Of a DNA stretch of 64,000 nt, positions 38,267 to 47,821 are shown piece by piece. The DNA comes from GCA-2733415 sp965178635 (GTDB taxonomy: Bacteria; Bacteroidota; Bacteroidia; Flavobacteriales; Flavobacteriaceae). Location: assembly GCA_965178635.1 (NCBI GenBank), contig CBCXVT010000003.1, forward strand, positions 1 through 64,000. Direction: 5' to 3'. Numbering within the stretch: the stretch's first letter is position 1; each line of letters opens with the position of its first letter. The notes beneath the pieces are model-generated. The model was not told where the DNA came from and did not search any database. It saw nothing but the letters and a program-made list of their open reading frames with translations. The translations under genes and the position numbers were made by a program.

Positions 38267-39895
38267 TTAATTATATAACTCTGCAAACTCAAATGTATTC
38301 CCATCAAATAACCCTTTATCGCTTAACTTGAGTTCAGGAATTACCAATAGCGCACAGAATGACATGGTCATATATGGTGCTTCAAGCTTTACACCGAGTT
38401 CTTTTGAGCGCGCATCTAATTTTTCATACGCATTAGCCACATCATAACCATCTTTTTCTGACATAATTCCAGCAACTGGTAATGGCAATACCAATTCCTC
38501 TGTTTGATTAGCTAAAGACACTCCTCCTTTATGTTTGATGACTAAATTAATAGCCTTAACTATATCTGTATCGCTTACGCCTACTGCAATGATGTTGTGG
38601 CTGTCGTGGGCTACACAAGATGCTAAAGCCCCTTGTTGTAATCCGTAATTCTTTACAAAAGCTACAGCAGGTGGCGCATCAAAATAACGGTTAACAACTA
38701 CAATTTTTAAAACATCTTGTGAAACATCACTTTCTAAATATTCATTTTTAGACGTCAAAATAGCAGCACCTTTTTTTGTAATCAATTGCCCATCTTCTAC
38801 TTCAATAACTTTGACATGTTCTGAAGTTGCGGGAACTTTTATTTGATCTGCCGTAATTGGTGAGCAGTTAAAATTATTCACTACTGCTTCTTTTACAGAA
38901 GATATCATGGTCTTGTTGTTTTCTGCTACCAAATTTCCATCAATATAGGTTTGAGTTACATTAAAGTTTTTTAGGTTGTCTACTATACAAAAATCTGCAG
39001 GATCATTTTCTTGCAATAGTCCAACATTCATATTATAATGCTTGATGATATTATAAGAGGTAGCGCGGAGCACATTCATCACATCACAACCTTGAGCAAC
39101 TGCTCGTTTGGCTAGAGTATTAATATGCCCTTCAACCAAATCATTAGGGTGTTTATCATCCGAACAAAACATAATATCATCAGGATATTCATCTAACAAC
39201 GGAATCAATTCATCAAAGTTTTTGGCAGCGCTTCCTTCTCTAATCAAAATTTTCATACCGTATTTCAGCTTCTCTAAAGCTTCTGCTTTAGTAAAACATT
39301 CATGATCTGTAGTGATGCCTGCATTACTATATTTCTCTGCGTCAGCTCCCATTAACCCAGGGGCGTGGCCATCAATAGGTTTTCCTGCATCTTTTGCGGC
39401 TTGTATTTTTGCTAACACAACTGGATCATCAAATAAAACTCCCGGAAAATTCATCATTTCTGTTAAATAATGAATCTCTGGTAAGGCTAATAAATCTTTG
39501 ACATCCTCAACCGTAATTTCTGCACCTGCAGTTTCAAATGCTGTTGCTGGCACACAAGATGGCGCTCCAAAATGAAATTTAAATAGTGTTTTTTGTCCGT
39601 TATTAATCATGTATTTCACACCATCCACACCAAGAACATTACCGATTTCATGCGGATCGGAAATTGTGGCTATTGTACCATGGCACACCGCCAAACGAGC
39701 AAATTCAGATGGAATTAACATGGAGCTTTCCACATGCACATGTGCATCAACAAAACCAGGAATGATATATTGTTTCGCAGTTACAGTTTCCTCTATTACT
39801 TTAGAAATTTTACCGTTTGATATATGCAGTGTTCCACTAAAGATACGTTTAGAAACAACGTCTACTATTTGCCCTGAAATCATTTGTGTTTCCAT
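38267..39895 (-). CDS. ade: Adenine deaminase
   Basis: This 542-residue amidohydrolase converts adenine to hypoxanthine and ammonia in purine salvage. The metal-binding start is GFVDAHVHVESSM, further metal ligands are in IDGHAPGL and TTDHECFTKAE, and the catalytic region CSDDKHPNDLVEGHIN is present. The C-terminal domain has VAHDSHNIIAVGVSDTDI. Length is typical for the Ade family. It is a single gene, divergent from the small lipoprotein gene downstream in coordinates. Confidence 0.96.
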   Translation of the reverse strand: METQMISGQIVDVVSKRIFSGTLHISNGKISKVIEETVTAKQYIIPGFVDAHVHVESSMLIPSEFARLAVCHGTIATISDPHEIGNVLGVDGVKYMINNGQKTLFKFHFGAPSCVPATAFETAGAEITVEDVKDLLALPEIHYLTEMMNFPGVLFDDPVVLAKIQAAKDAGKPIDGHAPGLMGADAEKYSNAGITTDHECFTKAEALEKLKYGMKILIREGSAAKNFDELIPLLDEYPDDIMFCSDDKHPNDLVEGHINTLAKRAVAQGCDVMNVLRATSYNIIKHYNMNVGLLQENDPADFCIVDNLKNFNVTQTYIDGNLVAENNKTMISSVKEAVVNNFNCSPITADQIKVPATSEHVKVIEVEDGQLITKKGAAILTSKNEYLESDVSQDVLKIVVVNRYFDAPPAVAFVKNYGLQQGALASCVAHDSHNIIAVGVSDTDIVKAINLVIKHKGGVSLANQTEELVLPLPVAGIMSEKDGYDVANAYEKLDARSKELGVKLEAPYMTMSFCALLVIPELKLSDKGLFDGNTFEFAELYN

Positions 39896-39987
39896 AAATA
39901 TCTATCTTAAGTATAGCAATTGATCGCTATTATTAGTATTCATTACTCGTAATTTATTATTTTTACAGTAGCACCAAAAAAAATACT

Positions 39988-40515
39988 ATGAAAAACATTT
40001 TATATATATGCCTATTAGTATGTTTTAGTCAATGTGACGTGATAGACAAACTTACTCAATTTAATATTGACCATCAAACAGAATTTACTGTAGCATCTAC
40101 AACAATTATTAACACACCAATAAACATTAATACGCCTGATGTGACAACAAATTCATCTTCTGAATTTAGTAATAATGATACTAGAGCAGATTTGATTGAA
40201 AGTATTAAATTAACTTCTTTAAGACTAAGAATTAACTCACCTTCAGATGGGAGCTTTAATTTTTTAAAATCTATAACAATTTATATAGATGCTGAAGATT
40301 TAGATGAAATTGAAATAGCCAGTTTGTCAGATATTCCTGATGATGATTTTACTTCATTAAGTTTAGATACCAATGACAACGAACTGAAAGAATACATTAA
40401 AAAGGATAGTTATTCACTAAGAGTTGAAACAGTAACAGATCAAACAATTTCTGAAGATTATGTTATAAAAGCTGACTCAAGATTTAGAGTAGATGCTGAG
40501 GTATTAGGAATTTAA
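39988..40515 (+). CDS. Lipoprotein of unknown function
   Basis: This 175-residue protein has a lipoprotein-type leader (MKNILYICLLVCFSQC, Cys16). The mature part is acidic and beta-rich (TIINTPININTPDVTT, then IKLTSLRLRINSPSDGSFNF and SITIYIDAEDLDEIEIASL), with an even alternating pattern typical of small envelope beta sandwiches. No family is recognised with confidence. It is alone, followed by a tandem hairpin region. Confidence 0.8.
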   Translation: MKNILYICLLVCFSQCDVIDKLTQFNIDHQTEFTVASTTIINTPININTPDVTTNSSSEFSNNDTRADLIESIKLTSLRLRINSPSDGSFNFLKSITIYIDAEDLDEIEIASLSDIPDDDFTSLSLDTNDNELKEYIKKDSYSLRVETVTDQTISEDYVIKADSRFRVDAEVLGI

Positions 40516-40601
40516 TAAAATTTTATACTTTCGTTAACTTTTTTTATAGAATTTCTATATTAATTTTACATCACAATCCTCAAAAAGCATAGAAACATTT
40601 T

Positions 40602-40754
40602 ATATGGCTATAGGTTTGGAAACTCCTATATTTAAACTCTCATGTTGCCTAAAGTAAGGTGTTTAGCTGCATTAAATTAACCAGCAGCAACCTCTATATG
40701 ACTAATAGGTTTGGAAACTCCTATTGTTTTAATAGTCTAAAGTAGGGGTTTTTT
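40602..40754 (+). repeat. Two tandem copies of a hairpin-forming terminator-like unit
   Basis: TAGGTTTGGAAACTCCTAT is present at 40611-40629 and 40706-40724, exactly 95 bases apart. Each is preceded by ATATGrCT and followed 20-26 bases later by CTAAAGTArGGnGTTT. In copy 2 AAACTCCTA (40715-40723) pairs with TAGGGGTTT (40743-40751), with one G-U pair, and runs into TTTTTT, so it works as a terminator. Copy 1 can form a weaker version without a T tract. The upstream arm TAGG can compete for the same CCTA. Confidence 0.6.
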
Positions 40755-40759
40755 ATTTG

Positions 40760-41962
40760 CTAAAAACTGAAATTTTTAGCTACAATATTTTTCACCCGTT
40801 TATTTAAAGCCGCTATACCTTCATAACTAGTGTGTTCCAAAACAATAACGATTAAGTCATCGTCTAAGTATTGGGTAAGTCCGGTTCTAAAGCCATTCCA
40901 TTTACCATGATGGTAGATCTTATTATCCGTATCAGTATTAATTCTAAACCCAAAACCGTATGGTACTTTTCTACCAGAAATTGTTTCACCGGGCGTATAC
41001 ATTAAAGCTAAGGTTTCTTTAGAAAACAGTTTTTCATTATTTAACCCATGTACCCATTTGAATAAATCTTCACTTGTAGAATAGACATTTTTATCACCAA
41101 CAATAGCATCATTCACTGTGTAACTAATTTTTCTATGGCGCCATCTTCTATATAATTTGTAACCATCTAAATGATTAGATGAAATGCTATCGTTCTCAAA
41201 ACTGTACACATAAGAATCGTCCATTTCTAACGGGTCAAAAATGTTCTCTTTTACAAACGCACCAAAAGATGTTCCTGTAATTTTTTCAACTATTGATGCC
41301 AGCACAAAATAGCCAGTATTTGAATAATCAAAATTTCGCCCAGACTTAAAAAAACGTTGCACATTACTCGTTTCCAGTAATGTCATCATTTCACTATTGG
41401 TTGGGGCTTTTTGTTTATTCCACTTATGTTCTGCTACCCAAAAATATTTAGGCAAGCCAGCAGTATGATTTAACAGGTTCTTTATAGTAACACCTTCATA
41501 AGGAAAAGCAGGAAAGTACCTATTTATAGTATCTGTTAACTTTAGTTGTTGTTTTTCATACAAAATCATTATGGCAGCAGCAGTAAATTGTTTGCTTACT
41601 GAAGCCAATTGAAATACCGAATTTTCATCTAGAAGCTCTCTCTTTCTGAAATCTTTATATCCAACCTGATTACTGTAAACTATTTTTCCCTTTTTTGCAA
41701 CCAGTAATGCCCCATGAAAATCATGTCGTTTATTAATTCGTTTTAGTAACAAGTCTAATTTCTGACTCACTTTCTCTGTTTCCTTCTCAGAAAATCGTTC
41801 AATTAAAATTGGTTGTTCTTCTATAGACTTCTTAATAGGAGCTCTATGGCTTAATTGTTTATCAATTTTTACAGACTCAAAAGTTTCATAAAGCACAAAA
41901 GCACTCACTACAATTAATAGTACAAGAATTATATATCTAATTGATTTCTTCAAAGGAAACAC
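40760..41962 (-). CDS. Serine hydrolase of the beta-lactamase (class C-like) family
   Basis: This 400-residue protein has one N-terminal membrane segment (about 8-25) and then a penicillin-binding-protein-like hydrolase domain. The nucleophile motif is SVSK in FQLASVSKQFTAAAIMILY, the second motif is YSNTGY, and the third is the HHGKWNGFRTG region. Such proteins are usually esterases, D-aminopeptidases or peptidases acting in the envelope and are rarely true lactamases. It is not linked to the blaI/M56 pair, which is 37 kb away. The substrate is unknown. Confidence 0.9.
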   Translation of the reverse strand: MFPLKKSIRYIILVLLIVVSAFVLYETFESVKIDKQLSHRAPIKKSIEEQPILIERFSEKETEKVSQKLDLLLKRINKRHDFHGALLVAKKGKIVYSNQVGYKDFRKRELLDENSVFQLASVSKQFTAAAIMILYEKQQLKLTDTINRYFPAFPYEGVTIKNLLNHTAGLPKYFWVAEHKWNKQKAPTNSEMMTLLETSNVQRFFKSGRNFDYSNTGYFVLASIVEKITGTSFGAFVKENIFDPLEMDDSYVYSFENDSISSNHLDGYKLYRRWRHRKISYTVNDAIVGDKNVYSTSEDLFKWVHGLNNEKLFSKETLALMYTPGETISGRKVPYGFGFRINTDTDNKIYHHGKWNGFRTGLTQYLDDDLIVIVLEHTSYEGIAALNKRVKNIVAKNFSF

Positions 41963-42067
41963 CGCAGGTTAAGGTATAAAGAGGGCAACATAACGAATAA
42001 CATTTTGAAAACAAAAATTTTTAACATTTTAGTCCCATTATTTATAAGTTAATTCTTAAAAGCAAGA

Positions 42068-42089
42068 AAGCCATCATTTCTGATGGCTT
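42068..42089 (-). terminator. Terminator after tRNA-Asn copy 1
   Basis: AAGCCATCA pairs with TGATGGCTT around a 4-base loop, with a T-rich stretch downstream on the minus strand. Confidence 0.7.
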
Positions 42090-42097
42090 GTCTAGTA

Positions 42098-42174
42098 TGG
42101 CTCCTCTTCAAGGACTCGAACCTTGGACCCTCTGATTAACAGTCAGATGCTCTAACCAACTGAGCTAAAGAGGA
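42098..42174 (-). tRNA. tRNA-Asn (anticodon GUU), copy 1
   Basis: It is 77 bases long including an encoded CCA (42098-42100). The acceptor pairs TCCTCTT with AAGAGGA, the anticodon loop CTGTTAA gives GUU, and the T loop is GTTCGAGTC. Confidence 0.97.
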
Positions 42175-42239
42175 ATGTTCATATAGAACTATGTAAATTG
42201 TAACAATTATCGGCTGTTACGTTGCCTTTGCTTATTTAG

Positions 42240-42313
42240 CTCCCCCTCTTGGACTCGAACCAAGGACCCTCTGATTAACAGTCAGATGCTCTAACCAACT
42301 GAGCTAAGGAGGA
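42240..42313 (-). tRNA. tRNA-Asn (anticodon GUU), copy 2
   Basis: It has the same core as copy 1, with an acceptor TCCTCCT pairing AGGGGGA (one U-G pair) and anticodon GUU. The bases after the discriminator read CTA, so CCA is not encoded and must be added after transcription. The two copies are 65 bases apart and likely co-transcribed. Confidence 0.96.
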
Positions 42314-42387
42314 GTGTTTGCTTATATAAGCGGGTGCAAATATATGCTTAATTTATATTTGTTGCAACACAAAAATAAATTTTTTTA

Positions 42388-43743
42388 CTACTTTATAAAA
42401 TGTCGGTAAATATCATTACCAAATGCATATACAAAAAGTGCCATCATTAACACAAAACCAACCATTTGCGCATATTCTAAAAACTTATCTCCTGGTTTTT
42501 TACCAGTAATCATTTCATACAATACAAAAACGGCATGTCCACCATCTAATGCAGGTATTGGTAATAAATTCAACACACCTAACATGATTGATAAAAATGC
42601 TGTAATGTTCCAAAAGAACTGCCAATCCCAAGTAGTCGGGAATATTTTTGCGATAGACACAAAACTACCAACACCTTTGTAAGCTCCTGTTTTTGGGTTT
42701 CCAATGGCTTTGATGTTTTTAATCATCAACTTGAACTTTCCAATAAATTTCTCTCCACCAGCTCCAAAAGATTCTAAGAATGAATAATTTTTAACTGATA
42801 ACTTATAATACCCTAACCTGTCTAAATCATCAGAATTTAAAGTTGTACGTACAATCCCTAATTTCCCTTCTGCATTAACTGAAGCTGTTACAGTTCTGTA
42901 TTCTTTATTTTTATTCATTAATGCTAACTCAACCTCTTTAGATGCATTACTTTTCAATAACGTTTCAATGTTTGCGGTATTTGCTTTTAAGCCATTTATA
43001 GCAGTAATAATGTCATTCTTTTTTAAGTCTGATGTTTTATTATGCGAGTCCTTATCAATTTTAGAGACAACAACTGGCATTGGAAGTCCTATTAAACTTT
43101 TAGCATCAGAATCAACTAAGTTTCCTAAGAAGTCTTCTGGTATTTGAAGTGTTTTCGTTTCGTTATTTCTGTTAACTACAATTTCGTTACCAAATAACAA
43201 ACTTGAACGCACATCGCTAAATTTTACTGGAACCTCACCGTCTATAGAAACAATTTTATCTCCAGATTTCAAGCCAATTTGTTCCTCAACAAACTCAGGT
43301 ACTACAATTCCATCTTTTACTTGATCATTAGCTAAAAACTTATCTCCCCAATTGAATGACACAAATACGAATATCAAATACGCTAACACAAAGTTAACAG
43401 TCACCCCACCTAACATAATGATTAAACGTTGCCAAGCCGGTTTAGAACGGAATTCCCATTCTTTTGGTTCTTCTGCCATTTGCTCTTTATCCATGCTTTC
43501 ATCAATCATTCCAGCAATTTTCACATAACCACCTAAAGGCAACCAACCAATACCATATACGGTATCACCAATTTTCTTTTTAAACAGTGATTTTCCAAAA
43601 GCATCAAAAAACAAGTAGAATTTTTCCACTTTTATTTTAAATAGTTTCGCAGGGTAATAGTGTCCCCATTCATGAAGGATGATTAAAAAAGATAAACTCA
43701 ATAAAAATTGAGTGACCATGATGAGTATTTCAGTAAATGTCAT
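42388..43743 (-). CDS. rseP: RIP site-2 metalloprotease RseP
   Basis: This 451-residue inner-membrane zinc protease cuts transmembrane segments of regulators, such as anti-sigma factors. HEWGH is in the first helix (about residues 24-28), LGGYVKIAG follows the second, a PDZ-like region spans roughly 205-290 (KDSHNKTSDLKKNDIITAIN), and the third metal ligand is in LLPIPALDGGHAVF. The length is normal. It stands alone downstream of the tRNA-Asn pair; no partner anti-sigma gene is visible here. Confidence 0.95.
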   Translation of the reverse strand: MTFTEILIMVTQFLLSLSFLIILHEWGHYYPAKLFKIKVEKFYLFFDAFGKSLFKKKIGDTVYGIGWLPLGGYVKIAGMIDESMDKEQMAEEPKEWEFRSKPAWQRLIIMLGGVTVNFVLAYLIFVFVSFNWGDKFLANDQVKDGIVVPEFVEEQIGLKSGDKIVSIDGEVPVKFSDVRSSLLFGNEIVVNRNNETKTLQIPEDFLGNLVDSDAKSLIGLPMPVVVSKIDKDSHNKTSDLKKNDIITAINGLKANTANIETLLKSNASKEVELALMNKNKEYRTVTASVNAEGKLGIVRTTLNSDDLDRLGYYKLSVKNYSFLESFGAGGEKFIGKFKLMIKNIKAIGNPKTGAYKGVGSFVSIAKIFPTTWDWQFFWNITAFLSIMLGVLNLLPIPALDGGHAVFVLYEMITGKKPGDKFLEYAQMVGFVLMMALFVYAFGNDIYRHFIK

Positions 43744-43914
43744 GTGATTATAATTATATTTTCCGCGCTAAAATAGACTTTTTACCTGAAACAAAACGGC
43801 TATTAAGAAGAGTTTATGTTTTGATAAGATTACTAATAGATAAATTTAAATTTCATTGAAACCAGTAAGCACAATAAAAAGCTTTATTACCTTTGTAGCC
43901 TTAAACACAACACC

Positions 43915-44595
43915 ATGCTTGAATTCTTTAAAGTTTATAAAAAGTTTGCCATTTTTTTTCTGTTTTTATCGGTCATTATACTCTCGCTTTTTTATTACGC
44001 TTTAAAACCTGTAAAACGATTACCTGTTTTTGCACCTGGAAAAAATGTAAATCAGGAACTGGTAGATAGTACTGTAGTCCATATAAAAAAGAAACACCAC
44101 ATTGCTGATTTCTCATTAACAAATCAGAATGGAAAAATCATCACTCAAGCTGATTACAAAAATAAAATTTATGTTGCTGATTTTTTCTTTACTACTTGTG
44201 GTACCATTTGCCCAATAATGACAAGCAACATGAAGAAAGTGCAGAACGCTATTTTATTAGATAAAGATGTGATGTTATTATCTCATACGGTAACTCCAGA
44301 AATTGATACTGTTGCACAATTAAAACGTTATGCGATAGAAAAAGGTGTGTTAAGCCATAAATGGAACTTGGTTACCGGGCCTAAAAAGGACATTTACAAT
44401 CTTGCCAGGAAATCTTATTTAGTAGCAAAATACGACCCTACAAAAGATGATGCTTACGGTATGGTACATACTGAAAACTTCGTTTTGATAGATAAACAAA
44501 AGCGTATTAGAGGTTTATATGACGGCACAGATGATGAAGATATTGACCGTTTATTAGAAGATATTTCAATATTAAAAGAGGAATACGAAAACTAA
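43915..44595 (+). CDS. SCO family protein
   Basis: This 226-residue membrane-anchored thioredoxin-fold protein of the SCO1/SenC family has one N-terminal helix (about 10-30) and then the periplasmic domain. The copper site is visible as TTCGTICPIMTSNM (CxxxC), with the conserved His in MVHTENFVLIDKQ. It would deliver copper to the CuA site of cytochrome oxidase or act as a reductase. Its stop overlaps the convergent neighbour by 4 bases. Confidence 0.94.
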   Translation: MLEFFKVYKKFAIFFLFLSVIILSLFYYALKPVKRLPVFAPGKNVNQELVDSTVVHIKKKHHIADFSLTNQNGKIITQADYKNKIYVADFFFTTCGTICPIMTSNMKKVQNAILLDKDVMLLSHTVTPEIDTVAQLKRYAIEKGVLSHKWNLVTGPKKDIYNLARKSYLVAKYDPTKDDAYGMVHTENFVLIDKQKRIRGLYDGTDDEDIDRLLEDISILKEEYEN

Positions 44596-45005
44596 TACTC
44601 AACACAAAACTCTAAGTAATAAGGTTTCATTTCTTGTAATGCAGCATCTGGGTATGGCATTAACTTAATTGCTGATGTATGTGTCTTTACAGAAGAAAAC
44701 AACTCTAAAACAGAAGTTTCCAACCCTCTAGGCTGAATAGTTATCTGTGTTTCTCTTTCAAATTTGCCTTTTCTATATAGTTTGACTAAAGTCACAGCTT
44801 CACCAGCCCAAACACATTGCACATTTTTAGGACAGCGAGAATCTGATATCACCTTCACAAACTCTACTTCTACAATATCATCTAAAGCAATTTTTTCAGT
44901 AAGTCCAATCTCAATAATTGAAGTTACTGGAATACTATCCTGTTCCTGAGATCTTGCTGTTAGGACAACAAAACAAGTGATGATAAAAATATAACTAGTT
45001 TTCAT
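44592..45005 (-). CDS. Secreted protein of unknown function
   Basis: This 137-residue protein has a signal peptide ending LTARSQ. The mature domain is a small beta protein with the motif SRCPKNVQCVWAGEAVTLV near residues 55-73. It recurs in hypothetical proteins of Bacteroidota and probably includes a disulfide (RCPKNVQC). No function is known. It overlaps the end of the SCO gene by 4 bases on the opposite strand. Confidence 0.8.
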   Translation of the reverse strand: MKTSYIFIITCFVVLTARSQEQDSIPVTSIIEIGLTEKIALDDIVEVEFVKVISDSRCPKNVQCVWAGEAVTLVKLYRKGKFERETQITIQPRGLETSVLELFSSVKTHTSAIKLMPYPDAALQEMKPYYLEFCVEY

Positions 45006-45060
45006 AAATGTAATTTAATAAATTATATACTGAAATTGTGCCAAAATAAATCTAAAACAT

Positions 45061-45097
45061 AAAAAAGTCCGAAAAAACAGATGTCTTTCGGACTTTT
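45061..45097 (-). terminator. Terminator after lepA
   Basis: AAAAGTCCGAAA pairs with TTTCGGACTTTT around an 11-base loop and ends in T on the minus strand. Confidence 0.85.
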
Positions 45098-45122
45098 ATT
45101 ATATTTAAAACTTACTAATAAG

Positions 45123-46919
45123 CTAGTCGTTCAGTTTTAGAACCGCCATAAATGCTTCTTGTGGAATTTCTACATTACCAACTTGACGCATACGCTTTTT
45201 ACCTTTTTTCTGCTTTTCTAATAACTTACGTTTACGAGAAATATCTCCCCCGTAACACTTTGCCGTTACATCTTTACGTAAAGCTTTAGTTGTTTCTCTA
45301 GCAATAATTTTAGCACCAATAGCTGCTTGAATTGGAATATCAAATTGCTGACGTGGGATTAATTCTTTTAATTTTTCACACATTTTCTTACCAATGGTGT
45401 GAGCACTATCAAAATGTATTAATGCAGATAACGCATCTACCCCTTGGGCGTTTAATAAAATATCTACACGTACTAATTTTGATGGACGCATACCTATTGG
45501 AGAATAATCAAATGACGCATATCCTTTAGACACGGTTTTTAAACGGTCATAAAAATCGAATACTATCTCCGCTAAAGGCATATCAAACGTTAACTCAACA
45601 CGCTCAGTAGTTAAATACGTCTGACTAGTTATTTGTCCTCTTTTTTCAATACACAAGCTCATTACATTTCCAACAAAATCAGATTTTGTAATGATAGTTG
45701 CTTTAATATATGGTTCCTCAACACGATCCAATCCAGAAGGATCTGGCAAATCAGTTGGGTTATTTACTATAATTGGTGTGTCAATATATTTTTTAGTAAA
45801 AGCGTGGTATGATACATTGGGAACAGTTGTAATAACCGTCATATTAAACTCACGTTCTAAACGTTCTTGGATAATTTCCATGTGTAACATTCCTAAGAAT
45901 CCACAACGGAAACCAAATCCTAAAGCTGCTGAACTTTCTGGTTGAAATACCAATGACGCATCGTTCAATTGCAACTTCTCCATTGAGTTACGCAATTCTT
46001 CGTAATCTTCAGTATCAACAGGATATATACCAGCAAAAACCATTGGTTTAACATCTTCAAAACCATCAATAGCTTCTGTAGTTGGATTTTTAGCATCAGT
46101 AATTGTATCTCCTACTTTTACTTCTTTTGCTTCTTTAATACCGGTAATTAAATACCCTACATCACCAGCTTTAATTTCTTGCTTAGGGTGTTGTGTTAAT
46201 TTTAAAGTTCCAATTTCATCAGCAAAATAGTTGTTATCAGTTGCGATAAATTTGATTTCTTGACGCTTTTTTATGGTTCCGTTTAAAACTCTAAAATAGG
46301 TTTCAACTCCTCTAAATGAGTTGTAAACAGAATCAAATATCAAGGCTTGTAATGGCGCATCTGGGTCTCCTGTTGGAGCCGGAACTCGTTTTATAATAGC
46401 ATCTAGAATATTATCAACTCCAAAACCAGTTTTTCCACTTGCATGAATAACTTCTTCTGGATCGCAACCTAATAAATCAACAATATCATCTGTAACTTCT
46501 TCTGGATTAGCACTTGGTAAGTCTACTTTATTCAAGACAGGAATGATTTCTAAATCGTTCTCTAAAGCCAAGTATAAATTAGAAATAGTTTGCGCTTGTA
46601 TGCTTTGTGCGGCATCAACAATTAACAACGCACCTTCGCAGGCAGCAATTGATCGTGACACTTCATAAGAGAAATCAACGTGACCAGGTGTGTCAATTAA
46701 ATTCAACACGTACTCTTGTCCTTCATGCGTATATTCCATTTGAATGGCGTGACTTTTAATCGTGATACCACGTTCACGCTCTAAATCCATACTATCCAAT
46801 AACTGTGCTTGTTTTTCACGCTCAGTTACGGCTCCTGTATAATCCAACAATCTATCGGCTAAAGTACTTTTACCGTGATCAATATGTGCAATAATGCAAA
46901 AATTTCTAATATGCTTCAT
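45123..46919 (-). CDS. lepA: Elongation factor 4
   Basis: This 598-residue translational GTPase back-translocates stalled ribosomes. The start is ATG 46917-46919 (MKHIRNFCIIAHIDHGKSTL); the frame is open 18 codons upstream, but that segment is not family-like. G1 is AHIDHGKST, G3 is DTPGHVDF and G4 is NKVD. The C-terminal domain is intact (GGDISRKRKLLEKQKKGKKR). It is a single gene, divergent from the Smr-domain gene. Confidence 0.97.
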   Translation of the reverse strand: MKHIRNFCIIAHIDHGKSTLADRLLDYTGAVTEREKQAQLLDSMDLERERGITIKSHAIQMEYTHEGQEYVLNLIDTPGHVDFSYEVSRSIAACEGALLIVDAAQSIQAQTISNLYLALENDLEIIPVLNKVDLPSANPEEVTDDIVDLLGCDPEEVIHASGKTGFGVDNILDAIIKRVPAPTGDPDAPLQALIFDSVYNSFRGVETYFRVLNGTIKKRQEIKFIATDNNYFADEIGTLKLTQHPKQEIKAGDVGYLITGIKEAKEVKVGDTITDAKNPTTEAIDGFEDVKPMVFAGIYPVDTEDYEELRNSMEKLQLNDASLVFQPESSAALGFGFRCGFLGMLHMEIIQERLEREFNMTVITTVPNVSYHAFTKKYIDTPIIVNNPTDLPDPSGLDRVEEPYIKATIITKSDFVGNVMSLCIEKRGQITSQTYLTTERVELTFDMPLAEIVFDFYDRLKTVSKGYASFDYSPIGMRPSKLVRVDILLNAQGVDALSALIHFDSAHTIGKKMCEKLKELIPRQQFDIPIQAAIGAKIIARETTKALRKDVTAKCYGGDISRKRKLLEKQKKGKKRMRQVGNVEIPQEAFMAVLKLND

Positions 46920-47032
46920 TTGTCGTCTTTCGTTACTATGTGTTGCCAAAAACAAACACACATCAATTTGCAAATATAGTGCAATTCCTTTGCAAAAAAG
47001 CGCTATTTTTGATATTCGATTTATAATCTGCT

Positions 47033-47563
47033 ATGAAATTTCAAATTAACGATAAAGTTTCCGTTTTAGACGATACTATTGACGGTGTGGTCATTGCCAT
47101 TGCCAATACTCAAATCACCATTGAAACCACTGATGGATTTCCTTTAAATTTCCAAGAAAGTCAGCTAGTGAAAATCGGTACTGAGGCTTATCATTTTAAA
47201 GGTTTAGCACATGCAAAATCATTAAAAGAAGAGAAAAAGAAAACCTACCAAAAAGGGAAGAAACAAACCAATGAGTTTGTGCTGGTGGTCGATTTACACA
47301 TTGAAAAACTTGTGAAATCAAAGCATGGTATGAGTAACTATGATATTCTGTCGTTACAGTTAGACACTGCTAAACATAAATTAGACTTTAGTATTCAAAA
47401 GCGTTTTCCTAAAGTTGTGTTGGTACACGGGGTTGGCGATGGTGTTTTAAAAGCAGATATCTACAGCATGTTACGCCGTTATGACAATATTAGATTTTAC
47501 GAAGCTGACTACCAAGAGTACGGTATGGGTGCTACTGAAATTAGAATTTTACAGAAGAAATGA
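47033..47563 (+). CDS. Smr-domain protein
   Basis: This 176-residue protein has a small N-terminal beta barrel (MKFQINDKVSVLDDTIDGVV, residues 1-60) and a lysine-rich linker. A C-terminal Smr domain follows (VVDLHIEKLV, then VVLVHGVGDGVLKADI), the nuclease or nucleic-acid-binding module of MutS2. The LHI and HGVGxG motifs are present. Such DUF2027-type proteins are common in Bacteroidota. The target is unknown. It probably starts a unit with the small membrane gene downstream. Confidence 0.9.
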   Translation: MKFQINDKVSVLDDTIDGVVIAIANTQITIETTDGFPLNFQESQLVKIGTEAYHFKGLAHAKSLKEEKKKTYQKGKKQTNEFVLVVDLHIEKLVKSKHGMSNYDILSLQLDTAKHKLDFSIQKRFPKVVLVHGVGDGVLKADIYSMLRRYDNIRFYEADYQEYGMGATEIRILQKK

Positions 47564-47566
47564 TTT

Positions 47567-47791
47567 ATGAAAAAGTTTTTAATCTATGGTCTACCTACTC
47601 TTATTTGTGTTCTACTATTTTTTAGTATAAATCAACCAAACCCTTTAAATTATATCCCTTATTCAATCAGAAATAAGTTTTTATTTAACCATATTGAAGA
47701 AAGTAAATTTATCTATACTTATAATTTTATAATAACAATTATTACTTGGATTATATTACATAAAACAATGAGGGCTATCATAAAGAATTAA
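47567..47791 (+). CDS. Small membrane protein of unknown function
   Basis: This 74-residue protein has two predicted membrane helices (about 4-22 and 50-68), a polar loop with NPLNYIPYSIRNKF, and a basic tail. It starts 3 bases after the Smr-domain gene stop, so it is likely co-transcribed. No family is recognised. It is short, so the call rests on position and composition. Confidence 0.6.
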   Translation: MKKFLIYGLPTLICVLLFFSINQPNPLNYIPYSIRNKFLFNHIEESKFIYTYNFIITIITWIILHKTMRAIIKN

Positions 47792-47821
47792 ATAGTATTT
47801 TTGCACTTTAAAATTTGAATT

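Noticed and set aside
42098..42313. tRNA-Asn pair as an integration duplicate
   Set aside because: Both copies are full-length tRNAs with different acceptor stems and no mobile genes between them. They are simply two tRNA genes.
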